A DNA stretch of 64,000 nucleotides from Rhizobium sp. Q54 (GCA_945882615.1 CAMCWK010000009.1:1-64000), one strand, 5' to 3'. Positions 44,284 to 53,233 are shown, numbered from the stretch's first letter. Notes: a model not told the origin generated them from the sequence alone. A program made the numbers and translations.

Positions 44284-45537
44284 TCAGCCCCACCAGCTTT
44301 CGCCGGTCGCCATGCTGGCGCGGACAAAGTCCGGATCGGGTTCCGCGCCCAGCCCCGGCAGCTTCGACACGGTCATCTTGCCGTTCTTCACCACCAGCGG
44401 ATTGGTCTTGGCCCATTTCAGCCCGGTGGCGCGGCGCGAGCATTCGATACGCGGACAGTTGAACAGGGCTGCGGCAAGCTGCTGCGACGCCAAATTCAGG
44501 AACAGCCCGCTGACATTGTGCAGGGCGATGGGAATGCGCCAGCGCGCGGCGGTGTCGGCGATCATCTTGGTGCCGGAGATGCCCCCCGAGTTGATGATGT
44601 CGGGCTGGAAAATGTCCACCGCCTGGTTCTCCAGGAAGGGGATGGCCCATTCCGCCAGTTCCATATTCTCCCCGGTCATCAGCGGCACGGTGGTGGCGCG
44701 GCGCAGTGCGTTCCATCCTTCCGACCAGCCGGGCTGCAGCGCGTCTTCAAAATAGAGAGGCCTGATCGGTTCGATGGCACGCGCAATGCCGATGGCGCTG
44801 GGTACGTCGAACTCGCAATGGCAATGCACCAATATGTCGATATCGTCGCCCAGCGCCTCGCGGGCCAGGGCATAGGCGCGCGCCATCTTGCTGAAATCCT
44901 GTGGCCCCAGGCTAGGCGTATATTGCTGCATCGGAACACCCAGCACGTGATGGGTGTCGACCTTGAAGGCCTTGAAGCCGTGCGGATCAGCCTTCAGTTC
45001 CGCGGCGCGTGTGCGCCATGCGCCCTTGTCCAGGAAATCGCCGCCGGGGCAGTGGGAATACAGATCGATCTCGTCGCGGAAATTGCCGCCCAGCAGTTTT
45101 GACACCGGCTGATTCAGCAGCTTGCCCGCCAGGTCCCACAGCGCCATATCGATGCCGCTGAGCACCCGAATGGCGCGATCGCGCTGCTCATATGCATAGA
45201 ACATGTTGTGGAAGTGGACCTGGATTGCCAGCGGGTCCTTGCCGATCAGGCCCAGATGCGGCAGCCGCCCTTCGCCATTGTAATTGGCGATGACGCGCCG
45301 CGCGACCGGGCCGTCGGCGCCGCATTCGCCATAGCCGCTGATGCCGGCATCGGTATCGATGCGGATAAGCGATTGCTGCTTGATCAGGGTGCTGCCCGGG
45401 TCCTTGAGCCCGATCGCCTTGATGCCGGTGATCTTGACCAGTCCGCGGCTGGACTGGGCCAGCGCGTTCAGCGGCGCGAACAGCGCGGCTGCGGGCAGGG
45501 CGGCGGCGTATTTTAGAAAGTCGCGGCGTTGCATCAT
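44284..45537 (-). CDS. Exported mandelate racemase/muconate lactonising family protein
   Basis: A 417-residue enolase-superfamily protein with a Tat-like signal (QRRDFLKYAAALPAAALFAP, cleavage after ALAQ). Metal ligands in the barrel would be at 238, 264 (FED) and 290 (TGEN), but the first is His238 (VHCHCEFD) where the family has Asp, and the K-x-K base motif is K192-V-D194. Asp313 (QPDIINSGGISG) and His (ALHNVSG) are kept. It probably dehydrates or epimerises a sugar acid in the periplasm. It follows the exported bicupin gene by 8 bases and converges on the patatin gene with one base between. Confidence 0.82.
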   Translation of the reverse strand: MMQRRDFLKYAAALPAAALFAPLNALAQSSRGLVKITGIKAIGLKDPGSTLIKQQSLIRIDTDAGISGYGECGADGPVARRVIANYNGEGRLPHLGLIGKDPLAIQVHFHNMFYAYEQRDRAIRVLSGIDMALWDLAGKLLNQPVSKLLGGNFRDEIDLYSHCPGGDFLDKGAWRTRAAELKADPHGFKAFKVDTHHVLGVPMQQYTPSLGPQDFSKMARAYALAREALGDDIDILVHCHCEFDVPSAIGIARAIEPIRPLYFEDALQPGWSEGWNALRRATTVPLMTGENMELAEWAIPFLENQAVDIFQPDIINSGGISGTKMIADTAARWRIPIALHNVSGLFLNLASQQLAAALFNCPRIECSRRATGLKWAKTNPLVVKNGKMTVSKLPGLGAEPDPDFVRASMATGESWWG

Positions 45538-45545
45538 GTGGCTCC

Positions 45546-46412
45546 TCAGCGGTCGCGCAGGCCAATGACCAAGGGCGCGGTGTTGCGCAGCGCAAGAATG
45601 CGTGCGGGCTTGTCCTTGGCGTTGTAGAAGCCGACCGTCGCATTGGCGCGATAGAAATAAGCGTCGCCTGGTTTGGCCGGGTACTTGCCTTCGATGCCGT
45701 TCATGCCGCTGCCCGCCACCATCTCACCGCTCCCGTCCAGCAGCAGGTAGATTTCTTCCTGCAGCTCATGGTGATGGGGCGCGTTGGTGCCGCCGGGCGC
45801 CAGTTCCAGGATGTAGAGGCTCACCATGGTATGCGCCACGGCCAACCGGTCGCGTTTGCTCGTGGTATCGCCCATCAGCAGGCGGTAGCGCGCCGAATTG
45901 GGATGGCCCGCGACCTCAGTGAGATTGACTTCGGCAATATTGGCCACCGGCATTTTCTCCGGCATCTGGATTTTGACGCCTGTGGGAATCCTGAAACCGG
46001 TGATGATCGCCTTCAGCGGCTTTGCACCGCCCTGAAAGGAAAACTCCACGCCCGGCGGGATATAGACAAAGTCGTTGGCTTTGACCGGATTGGCCTGGCC
46101 GCCATACACGATGCTGCCTTCGCCTTCGCGGATGACGATCACATTCTCTTCGCGGTCATGTTTGACGCGCGCGCTGTTGCCGCCGGGCGTTACGGTCAGT
46201 TCGCCGAAGCGCGAGACGCCCTTGAGGATGCCGGAATTGGCGTCGCCTTCACCGAACATCGGGCGCCAGGCGGCCGTTGCACTGCTGAGGCCGGCCTTTG
46301 CAGGCGCCACCTGGGGCAGATGGCGATAAAGAAAGGTGGGATCGACATGGAAGTCCTGCGCCAGGGCCGGCGCGGCCGATATCAATGCCAGCGCCATCCA
46401 GATATATCGCAT
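45546..46412 (-). CDS. Exported bicupin-domain protein
   Basis: A 288-residue protein with a Sec signal (cleavage after APALAQ). Two cupin domains: residues ~70-130 (VKHDREENVIVIREGEGSIV, PPGVEF), which is degenerate in metal ligands, and ~190-270 (APHHHELQEEIYLLLDGSGE, KPGDAYF), which keeps His-His-His and Glu. It may isomerise or bind a sugar or sugar acid in the periplasm. It is the first gene of a pair with the exported enolase-superfamily protein. Confidence 0.82.
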   Translation of the reverse strand: MRYIWMALALISAAPALAQDFHVDPTFLYRHLPQVAPAKAGLSSATAAWRPMFGEGDANSGILKGVSRFGELTVTPGGNSARVKHDREENVIVIREGEGSIVYGGQANPVKANDFVYIPPGVEFSFQGGAKPLKAIITGFRIPTGVKIQMPEKMPVANIAEVNLTEVAGHPNSARYRLLMGDTTSKRDRLAVAHTMVSLYILELAPGGTNAPHHHELQEEIYLLLDGSGEMVAGSGMNGIEGKYPAKPGDAYFYRANATVGFYNAKDKPARILALRNTAPLVIGLRDR

Positions 46413-46480
46413 GCGATCCCCACCCTTGTTCTTGTTGGGGCCAAGGCTAGCGGTCTTGCGGCCATGCGGCTAGAGGCGGT

Positions 46481-46963
46481 TCAGATCGAGTTGTCGATCA
46501 CGTTGCTGCGCTCGTCCGGCAGCAACTGGCGCTTGAGCAGATCGTAGCGCCGCCCGTCCGGCCCGGTGAGAATGGCGCTGTCGATTTTCGCGCCGCCAGG
46601 ACCGGTATGGCCGCTCACGGCCAGCTGACCCTGGCCCTTGGGGCCGTCCAGAGTCACGATATAGGCATTGTCCGCCCGGCCCGGCATCCAGGAGAAATAG
46701 TTGCCATCCACGCCGGTGATCACCGCGCCCCGGCCCAGCACCTGCTGCGCCATGCCATCCTCGCGCACCAGCTCGCCGACCAGCCGCAGCACCGGATCGC
46801 GCTTGTAACCGTCCCACAAAAACCAGGCGCCATAGCCCCCGGCCAGCAGAACCGGCGTGGCCAGCAGCAACAGCGCGATCAGGCAACCCCATAGGCAGCC
46901 GTTGCGGCGGCGCAAGGGCGGCGCATAGGGCGAAGACGGAGAGGCAGGTGCGGGCATGACCAT
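46481..46963 (-). CDS. Single-pass membrane protein, Coa1-like
   Basis: A 160-residue protein: Pro-rich cytoplasmic N-terminus, one transmembrane helix (~residues 24-48), then a periplasmic domain with LVGELVREDGMAQQVLG, VTLDGPKGQGQLAVSG and a final I-D-S-A-I-L...RYDLL stretch. The V-x-GPKG-x-G-x-x-x-V core resembles the Coa1 family, linked to cytochrome c oxidase assembly in mitochondria; bacterial members are uncharacterised. No oxidase genes are adjacent. It is divergent from the MaoC gene, 45 bases apart. Confidence 0.6.
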   Translation of the reverse strand: MVMPAPASPSSPYAPPLRRRNGCLWGCLIALLLLATPVLLAGGYGAWFLWDGYKRDPVLRLVGELVREDGMAQQVLGRGAVITGVDGNYFSWMPGRADNAYIVTLDGPKGQGQLAVSGHTGPGGAKIDSAILTGPDGRRYDLLKRQLLPDERSNVIDNSI

Positions 46964-47008
46964 GGCGCCAGCAGACCACAGCGACTAGATTGCCGCCAGA
47001 GGTGATCT

Positions 47009-47890
47009 ATGCCCATTGATTATGACGACATGATGCAGTCCGGCGCGAACGGACTGGTGTCGCGCTATGATGAGAAAGACGTGATGCTCTACGCCTTGGG
47101 CGTGGGCTTCGGACGCGACCCGCTGAACGAAAGGGAATTGCCCTTCGTCTACGAGAATAACGGGCTGAAGGTGGTGCCGACTTTCGCCAGCGTGATTTCC
47201 CGCGGCGAGGCGCCGCCGCAGCAGCAGCGCATGCCGCAGAAGTCCAACATCAATTTCATGATGGTGGTGGATGGTGAGCGCCGCATCACCATTCACAAAC
47301 CCTTGCCCCCGAAATGCGAAGTGGTGTCGGACGAACGCACTCTCGACATACTGGACAAGGGTGAAGGCAAGGGCGCGGTGCTTATCCAGGAACGGATCAG
47401 CCGCGACGCCGCCTCGGGCGAAAAGCTGTTCACCATTGTCACTTCGATCTTCGCACGCGGCGATGGCGGTTTTGGCGGCAAGCCGCAGGGTGGGCCGCAG
47501 CCGCACGACATTCCCGAGCGCGCCGCCGATCTGGTGCGCGAATGCGATACCCGGCCCGACCAGGCGTTTGTCTATGCCCTGTCGGGCGACCGCAATCCGC
47601 TGCACCGCGATCCGGCTTTTGCCAAAATGGTCGGCTTTCCCCGTCCCATCCTGCACGGGCTGTGCTCCTATGGCACGGCCTGCCGCGCGGTTCTTTCGAC
47701 GGTTGCGGAATACCAGCCCGAGCGCATCCGCCAGTTCGATGTGCGATTCTCCAAGCCGGTCTTCCCGGGCGAGACGCTGGTGGTGGAGCTGTGGCAGGAC
47801 GGCGCCACGATCTCCTACCGCGCCTCGGTCAAGGAACGGCCTGGCACGGTGGTTCTCAACAACGGTCTTTGTCTCCTTGCCGATTCTTGA
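47009..47890 (+). CDS. MaoC-like enoyl-CoA hydratase (double hot-dog)
   Basis: A 293-residue protein with two hot-dog halves. The N-terminal half (~1-150) lacks catalytic residues, and the C-terminal half carries the hydratase-2 motif YALSGDRNPLHRDPAFAK, then GFPRPILHGLCSYG, with the catalytic Asp and His. This is the layout of eukaryotic-like MaoC/MFE-2 hydratases acting on long or bulky 2-enoyl-CoA with (R)-specificity. It may serve beta-oxidation or polyhydroxyalkanoate supply. The next gene follows after about 20 bases. Confidence 0.9.
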   Translation: MPIDYDDMMQSGANGLVSRYDEKDVMLYALGVGFGRDPLNERELPFVYENNGLKVVPTFASVISRGEAPPQQQRMPQKSNINFMMVVDGERRITIHKPLPPKCEVVSDERTLDILDKGEGKGAVLIQERISRDAASGEKLFTIVTSIFARGDGGFGGKPQGGPQPHDIPERAADLVRECDTRPDQAFVYALSGDRNPLHRDPAFAKMVGFPRPILHGLCSYGTACRAVLSTVAEYQPERIRQFDVRFSKPVFPGETLVVELWQDGATISYRASVKERPGTVVLNNGLCLLADS

Positions 47891-47909
47891 ATTGAAGGCG
47901 GGTCTTGAA

Positions 47910-48977
47910 TTGGAAGACGGGGGCGATCCGATCGAAGCGGCCGAGGCGCTGATCGCTGCCGGCAAAGGGGATGAGGCCGCGCGGAATTTGCGCGCGCGTC
48001 TGGCGGCGGGACGTGGCGGCCTCTTGGCGCGGCTGACTTTGGTCAAGGCTTTGCTGGCCGCAGGCGATATCCAGGGCGGGCTGGAAGAAGCGCGCGAAGC
48101 GGTGTCGCTCAACCCCAATGTCGCGCCCGCGGTGCTGGCGCTGGGCGAAGCCCTGCTGGCAGCGGAACTGCTGCCCACGGCCATCGCCGAATTGCAGCGG
48201 GCGCTGCGGATCGATCCCCAATTGCCGCGCGCCCGCGAACTGATCGCGATGGCCTGGCTAAAGGCCGGGGAGGCCGACAAGGCGCTGGAGAATTTGCGGG
48301 AGCTGGAGCCGTCGCCGCAAACCGCAGCGATGATCGCCAGCGCGCAGCGCATCAAAACCGCCGCGCGCTCCGATGCCGGCTATGTGCGCCACCTCTTCGA
48401 CCAGTTTTCCGCCGATTACGACGCCCGCATGATCAGCCAGCTGGCCTACGCCGCGCCGCAAATCCTGCGGGAGCTGGCGGCGATGGTGATGCCGGGACGA
48501 GAAAATCTTGCGATCCTGGACTTGGGCTGCGGCACCGGCCTGGCGGGATTGGCCTTCAAGCCGCTGGCCGCAAAGCTGGACGGTGTCGACCTGTCACCAG
48601 CCATGATCGAAAAGGCGCGGGCGCGGCACATATATGACGGGCTGGCCGTCGCCGATCTGGAAAGCGCACTGGCGGCGCCGGGTCCCACCTATGACCTGAT
48701 CCTGGCGGCCGACACGCTGGTCTATCTGGGGGATCTTCGCGTCGTGTTCGAAGGCGTACGCAAGAGGCTGGCGCCGGATGGTTATTTTCTGTTCACCACC
48801 GAGGCGGCGGGCGAGGGGTTTGAGCTTGGGCCCAAGCGGCGCTGGCGGCACAGCGATGCTTACTTGCGCGCCACCGCGAGGGATACCGGTCTGTCGGTTG
48901 CCGGGTTGGTGGCGGCGGCGCCACGCCATGAAGCCAATCAGCCGGTGGATGGCTTCGCGGTCGCTTTAACGGCCTGA
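47910..48977 (+). CDS. TPR-containing class I methyltransferase
   Basis: About 355 residues: N-terminal TPR units (~1-130, e.g. AVSLNPNVAPAVLALGEALL) followed by a class I SAM-dependent methyltransferase (ILDLGCGTGLAG as motif I, VDLSPAMIEKA, then DLILAADTLVYLGDL). The substrate is unknown; similar TPR-methyltransferases are common in alphaproteobacteria. No ATG lies near the domain start. TTG at 47910 is chosen because GAAGGCGGG lies upstream; TTG at 47892 is the alternative. The far longer frame to 47271 shadows the MaoC gene. Confidence 0.8.
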   Translation: MEDGGDPIEAAEALIAAGKGDEAARNLRARLAAGRGGLLARLTLVKALLAAGDIQGGLEEAREAVSLNPNVAPAVLALGEALLAAELLPTAIAELQRALRIDPQLPRARELIAMAWLKAGEADKALENLRELEPSPQTAAMIASAQRIKTAARSDAGYVRHLFDQFSADYDARMISQLAYAAPQILRELAAMVMPGRENLAILDLGCGTGLAGLAFKPLAAKLDGVDLSPAMIEKARARHIYDGLAVADLESALAAPGPTYDLILAADTLVYLGDLRVVFEGVRKRLAPDGYFLFTTEAAGEGFELGPKRRWRHSDAYLRATARDTGLSVAGLVAAAPRHEANQPVDGFAVALTA

Positions 48978-49033
48978 AACCCGCATCTTTTTCCCCAACG
49001 GTGCGTTGCATTCTACAACAAGCCTGGTGGGAC

Positions 49034-49702
49034 ATGGTCGCGCTCGACAACAATGCAATTTTCGGTTCCGTGCCGCGGCTGCGCCTGAGCCTGGCGCCGC
49101 TGGTGTCGGCCATCGCCTTGGTAACCATCGCGCTGGTGCTGGGCGCCATTCTGGCCCGCGGCTTTTCCGAGAATGGCTTTCGCCTGGGCAGCCAGCTGGC
49201 ATGGCGCTTCACTTTCTTTGTGTTCTTCGCGGCCATGATGGCGGAGCCGCTGGGCCGCTTGGCCGCCCGCTTTACCGGGTTCACCTGGCCGGAAAGCCTG
49301 GGACGCAAGCTGATCTGGGGCTTTTGCGCCAGTTACGGCGTCTATCTGCTTTCGGTCTTCCTGCCCCATGTCATCCGCCTGTCGGGCGGCGCCACCCTGA
49401 TGGTGCTGTTCGGCGCCACGGTGGCGCTGGTGATGGCGCTGACCGCTGCACCCTTGAAGCGGCTGGGCGGCAAGGTACTGATCGGCGAACGCACCCGTCG
49501 CACCATGCTGGGGACCGCCTTTATCTATTTCTGGTCCTGCTACTCGGTGATGGCGCTGGCGCGCATCTCCGGTCCCCATCGTCCCGACGCCTTTTACGAA
49601 ATCAGCCTGTCGCTGATGATGATCGCCTTGCTGGTTCGCTATGCCGATCACTGGTTGCGTCTGCACAGGCCTGGGCAGAATTCGCAAGCCGAGGCCGTCT
49701 GA
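49034..49702 (+). CDS. Six-helix membrane protein, possibly ferric-reductase-like
   Basis: A 222-residue protein with about six hydrophobic segments. His residues occur in FLPHVIRLSGG and near the end in YADHWLRLHR, and the arrangement is loosely like YedZ/ferric-reductase transmembrane domains, but the paired heme histidines are not clear. The start is taken as ATG 49034; a GTG at 49001 is also in frame. It follows the methyltransferase by about 60 bases. The family is not certain. Confidence 0.6.
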   Translation: MVALDNNAIFGSVPRLRLSLAPLVSAIALVTIALVLGAILARGFSENGFRLGSQLAWRFTFFVFFAAMMAEPLGRLAARFTGFTWPESLGRKLIWGFCASYGVYLLSVFLPHVIRLSGGATLMVLFGATVALVMALTAAPLKRLGGKVLIGERTRRTMLGTAFIYFWSCYSVMALARISGPHRPDAFYEISLSLMMIALLVRYADHWLRLHRPGQNSQAEAV

Positions 49703-49835
49703 CATTTTAAACGTGACGCTTGTCTGACGATTTTGCGGCATTTTTTCGCGCATTTCTGTACCAAACCGGTCCGAGTATGCGGCTGGTTCCTACCTGCCCG
49801 ATGTGAGATAATCGTGCATTCAACGAGGATCTCCT

Positions 49836-50192
49836 GTGCGCAGTGTCATCGCCTTTGCGATACTGATCGGCAGCGTTTCGGCAGGCGTCGCGCAGGACAT
49901 GTGCGTCGAGCCGGCCGCGCCGGCAAAGCTGGACGGCGCGCCGAGCGCCGATCGGATGCGCGCCGCATTGGCGGATGCGCGTCACTTCATCGCCCAGTCG
50001 AGCCTCTATCAGGACTGCCTGCTCAAGGAAGTGGAGGCCGCCAAGCTTCAGGCCGCATCCAGCGGTCAGCCCTTCGAGCCGATGATCGAGACCAGTGCCC
50101 GGCTCAAGATCGCCAGCAGCCGCAAGGCGCAAGAACGGGTCGGGGATGCGGTGAACGGCGCCATTACCGCCGCCAGGTCGCCTCCGAACTAG
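49836..50192 (+). CDS. Small exported protein of unknown function
   Basis: A 118-residue protein with a Sec signal (cleavage after GVAQ). The mature part is mostly helical with a Cys pair (DMCVEP and QDCLLKE), perhaps a disulfide. The start is GTG at 49836, with GAGGATC upstream. I recognise no family. A structured repeat follows at 50195-50281. Confidence 0.6.
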   Translation: MRSVIAFAILIGSVSAGVAQDMCVEPAAPAKLDGAPSADRMRAALADARHFIAQSSLYQDCLLKEVEAAKLQAASSGQPFEPMIETSARLKIASSRKAQERVGDAVNGAITAARSPPN

Positions 50193-50194
50193 GT

Positions 50195-50281
50195 TTTCCC
50201 CTCCCGGCCTTTCGCTGGCCTAAAGGCCAGCTTTGGCCACCCTCCCCAATGCAAGCGCGCTTCGCGCGCGCCGGGGGAGGA
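50195..50281. repeat. Structured intergenic repeat element
   Basis: GCTGGCCT-AA-AGGCCAGC (50214-50231) is a perfect hairpin. CCTCCCC (50241-50247) and GGGGAGG (50274-50280) bracket an inner GCGCGC-rich stem. It may terminate the preceding gene or be a dispersed palindromic repeat; no T-run is present. Confidence 0.5.
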
Positions 50282-50366
50282 TTCTGATTCCTTTTGCCGC
50301 GCCGGACCCCGATTATTTGCCGGTGGGGCGGTGCGGGGTTTCGCACGAATCACCTATGATTCCGCC

Positions 50367-50951
50367 ATGGCTGAGACGGCGATTCGCATTCCCACGCAGC
50401 GGCGTCAGGCGTCCAAGGCGGCGTCGCGCGCCGCGATCCTGGAAGCGGCCCGCCGCGTGGCGACCCGCGATGGCGCCCGCGATCTTTCCCTGCGCGGGGT
50501 TGCGGCGGAAGCCGGTTTCGCCCCGGCTGCGCTCTATGGCTATTTCCGCAACAAGGACGAATTGCTGCTGGCCCTGGCGGCGGATGATCTCACCGCGCTG
50601 GCGCGCGCCATGCGCGATGCGCCCGCATCGGGCGGCCTTGCCGGCGCCGGCACGGTGGCGCTGGATCTGCTGCGCAGCGCCGAAACCATGGCGGCGGCTT
50701 CGGCCGCGCTTCCCGGTGCGCAGGGCGGAGATGCCGAACGTCTTTTCAACGGCAGGTTGATCGCGGCGCTCAAGGCGCTCTCCGATGCCAGCGGCTTGTC
50801 CACCAAGGGCCGCGAGGGACAGCGCGATGTGCTGTTGCTGGCCGCCGCGCTGTCGGGACTGGCGCTGTTTTCGCGTTCCGGGCGTCTCGACGCTCTGGGT
50901 TTCACGCCCGAAGAGATGATCGCCCGTCTTGACGGACGCTTCCGCGCCTAA
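50367..50951 (+). CDS. TetR family transcriptional regulator
   Basis: A 194-residue regulator. The N-terminal HTH is visible in AILEAARRVATRDGARDLSL, RGVAAEAGFAPAALYGYF and RNKDELLLALA (~residues 20-70). The C-terminal ligand domain is not assignable. It faces the SDR gene convergently and stands alone, so its target is unclear. The ATG at 50367 gives a normal TetR length; an earlier in-frame start at 50331 is less likely. Confidence 0.88.
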   Translation: MAETAIRIPTQRRQASKAASRAAILEAARRVATRDGARDLSLRGVAAEAGFAPAALYGYFRNKDELLLALAADDLTALARAMRDAPASGGLAGAGTVALDLLRSAETMAAASAALPGAQGGDAERLFNGRLIAALKALSDASGLSTKGREGQRDVLLLAAALSGLALFSRSGRLDALGFTPEEMIARLDGRFRA

Positions 50952-51019
50952 GCGCCTCTGTAATACTGCATCACCGTCCAGGCGCCGATCATCATGAAAC
51001 ATCGCGGCAGGTCGCGCGT

Positions 51020-51748
51020 CTAGATCGTTATTCCGCCATCGACGATGAAGTTCTGACCCGTGGCGAAGACGGAGTCGTCGCTGGCCAGCCACAGCACGAT
51101 GCTGGCGATCTCCTCGGCGGTGCCCAGGCGGCCCATCGGCTGGCGGGCGGTGAAGGCCTTGCGCGCAGCGTCATAGTCACCGGTGTCCTTCAGCCGCTGC
51201 TGCAACGAGGGCGAATCCACCGTGCCGGGACAGACTGTGTTGCAGCGGATGCCCCTGGTGACGAAATCGATCGCCACCGATTTGGTCAGGCCGATCACCG
51301 CGGCCTTGCTGGCGCCATAGACGCAGCGGTTGGGCACGCCCTTGATCGAACCGGCCACCGAGGCGACGTTGATGATCGAGCCGCCGCCGCCTTCGATCAT
51401 GGCGGGCAAAAAAGCGCGGATCATCCGCGCCATGGCAAAGACATTAATGTCGAACGACTTCTCCCACTGGGCATCGTCATTATCCAGGATGGTGCCGTTC
51501 TCCACGAACCCGGCACAGTTGAACAGGATGTCCAGGCGGCCCACATCCGCGGCCAATGCCTTGATGGCGGCGGCATCGGTGACATCGAGCGGACGCTTGT
51601 CACCCGCAAGGCCATCCAGGCCTTTCACATCGCGGTCGGTGACGATCAGCCTGGCGCCCTCGGCGGCAAACAGTTCGGCCGTGGCGCGGCCGATTCCGGC
51701 CGCTGCGCCGGTGATCAGCGCGGTTTTTCCATCAAGTTTCCTGGGCAT
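51020..51748 (-). CDS. SDR family oxidoreductase (keto-deoxy-fuconate dehydrogenase-like)
   Basis: A 242-residue short-chain dehydrogenase: ALITGAAAGIGRA (residues ~10-22), TDRD at the end of strand 2 (Asp, so NAD+ is likely), FNCAG, NVASVAGSIKG, catalytic YGASK and PGTVDSPSLQQRL. The last pattern is that of the DHRS6/2-keto-3-deoxy-L-fuconate dehydrogenase group. The ATG at 51748 has AGGAAGAAA upstream; an extension eight codons longer is less likely. It is divergent from an MFS carrier of the anion:cation symporter type, which suggests a sugar-acid uptake and oxidation pair. Confidence 0.87.
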   Translation of the reverse strand: MPRKLDGKTALITGAAAGIGRATAELFAAEGARLIVTDRDVKGLDGLAGDKRPLDVTDAAAIKALAADVGRLDILFNCAGFVENGTILDNDDAQWEKSFDINVFAMARMIRAFLPAMIEGGGGSIINVASVAGSIKGVPNRCVYGASKAAVIGLTKSVAIDFVTRGIRCNTVCPGTVDSPSLQQRLKDTGDYDAARKAFTARQPMGRLGTAEEIASIVLWLASDDSVFATGQNFIVDGGITI

Positions 51749-51807
51749 TTTCTTCCTGTGACAAATTTTCAAAAGCGGCGGTCATCATGCGGGATCGGTG
51801 GGGCCGT

Positions 51808-51849
51808 TTCCAGTGTACTCATCTGCGCGTTTTGCGGCGCACACTGGAA
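51808..51849. promoter_or_regulatory. Spaced inverted repeat between divergent SDR and MFS genes
   Basis: TTCCAGTGT (51808-51816) and ACACTGGAA (51841-51849) are perfect 9-bp arms 24 bases apart, so equivalent bases are about three helical turns apart. The position between divergent genes suits an operator for both. No regulator gene is adjacent on this side. Confidence 0.45.
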
Positions 51850-51949
51850 TTCCTTGGCCGCTTTGACGAAAGCCGCGAACTAGGCTTTGCTGCCCTGCAA
51901 TGGGCTGCGGGCCTGACAGCCGCGAAAACATTGTGGGGGTTTGCCGGAA

Positions 51950-53233
51950 ATGATGACGAACAAGGTCCGTTACCTGCTGATCATGCTGATCTTCCTGGTC
52001 AGCGCGGTGGTCTATATTGACCGCAGCAACATCTCCATCGCCGGTCCCTATCTTGCCCAGGACTATGGCATCGACAAGATCCAGCTGGGCTGGGTCTTCT
52101 CCGCCTTCCTGCTCGGCTATGCCGCCTTCCAGATTCCCGCCGGCTGGGTGGTCGGCAAGCTGGGTCCGCGCCGCACGCTGACCTATGGCCTGATCTGGTG
52201 GAGCGTGCTGTCCGTCATCACCGCGCTGGTACCGCCCACCATGGGCGGGGCGCTGTGGGTGCTGATCGCCGTGCGCTTCATTCTGGGCCTGGGCGAAGCG
52301 GTCGCGTATCCATCAACCAACCAGTTCATCGCGGCCTGGTTTCCTTCACACGAACGCGGCAAGGCCAATGGCTGGGTGTTCGGCGGCGTCGGCTTCGGTT
52401 CGGGCACAGCGCCGCCGCTAGTCGCGGCGATCATAGCCTTTTCCGGTTGGCATGAAGTCTTCTATTTCTCCGCCGCCATCGGCCTGATCGTGGCCGCGAT
52501 CTGGTGGTATGTGGCCCGCGACACGCCGGCCGAGCATCCCAGCGTCACCGCCGAGGAAAAAGCGCATATCGCCGCCGGCCAGCCGGTCAAGATCGAAGGT
52601 CCGATCGGCAAGGTGCCGTGGCTGCGCATCTTCACCAGCATCGATGTGATGGGAACGGCAATCGCCTATCTGGCCTTCTGCTATGTCGCCTTCATCTTCC
52701 ACACATGGTTCTTCATTTACTTGCGCGACGGCCGCGGCCTGGACCTCAAGAGCAGCGCGCTGCTGGGCACGCTGCCCTTCATCGCCATGACGCTGTGCTG
52801 CCTGCTCGGCGGCGTGATCAGCGACTGGCTGGTCAAGCATTACGGCCAGTATGTCGGCCGCAGCCTGTTTGGCGCAGCCACGCTGTTCGCGGCGGGCGTG
52901 TTCCTGGTCATCGGCAGCCAGGCGCAGGACACCACTGTCGCGGTGCTGGTGCTGGCGGGCGGCGCGGGCGTGCTCTATCTCGGCCAGGCGACCTATTGGG
53001 CGGTGGCCGCCGATTATGGCGGGCCGTTCACCGGGGTGGTGTCGGGCATGATCAATATGGGCGGACAGATCGCTGGTGCGACGACGGCTTCGCTGACGCC
53101 GTGGCTTGCCACCTATTATGGTTGGGAAACCGCCTTCTATGTCGCGGCCGGCATGTGCTTCGTCTGCATGTTCGCCTGGTTCTTCGTGAACCCCAACCGT
53201 CGCTTGCAGGTCGCTGAACAGGTCACCGCGTGA
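51950..53233 (+). CDS. MFS transporter, anion:cation symporter (ACS) type
   Basis: A 427-residue inner-membrane carrier with 12 predicted helices. YIDRSNISIAGPYLAQDYGI after helix 1 and GRGEA-like GLGEAVAYPSTNQFIAAWFP in helix 4 mark the ACS family (hexuronate, galactonate, glucarate, phthalate). The start is one of two adjacent ATGs (51950 or 51953) after a purine-rich stretch. It is divergent from an SDR of the sugar-acid type. Its stop overlaps the next gene (GTGA). Confidence 0.9.
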   Translation: MMTNKVRYLLIMLIFLVSAVVYIDRSNISIAGPYLAQDYGIDKIQLGWVFSAFLLGYAAFQIPAGWVVGKLGPRRTLTYGLIWWSVLSVITALVPPTMGGALWVLIAVRFILGLGEAVAYPSTNQFIAAWFPSHERGKANGWVFGGVGFGSGTAPPLVAAIIAFSGWHEVFYFSAAIGLIVAAIWWYVARDTPAEHPSVTAEEKAHIAAGQPVKIEGPIGKVPWLRIFTSIDVMGTAIAYLAFCYVAFIFHTWFFIYLRDGRGLDLKSSALLGTLPFIAMTLCCLLGGVISDWLVKHYGQYVGRSLFGAATLFAAGVFLVIGSQAQDTTVAVLVLAGGAGVLYLGQATYWAVAADYGGPFTGVVSGMINMGGQIAGATTASLTPWLATYYGWETAFYVAAGMCFVCMFAWFFVNPNRRLQVAEQVTA

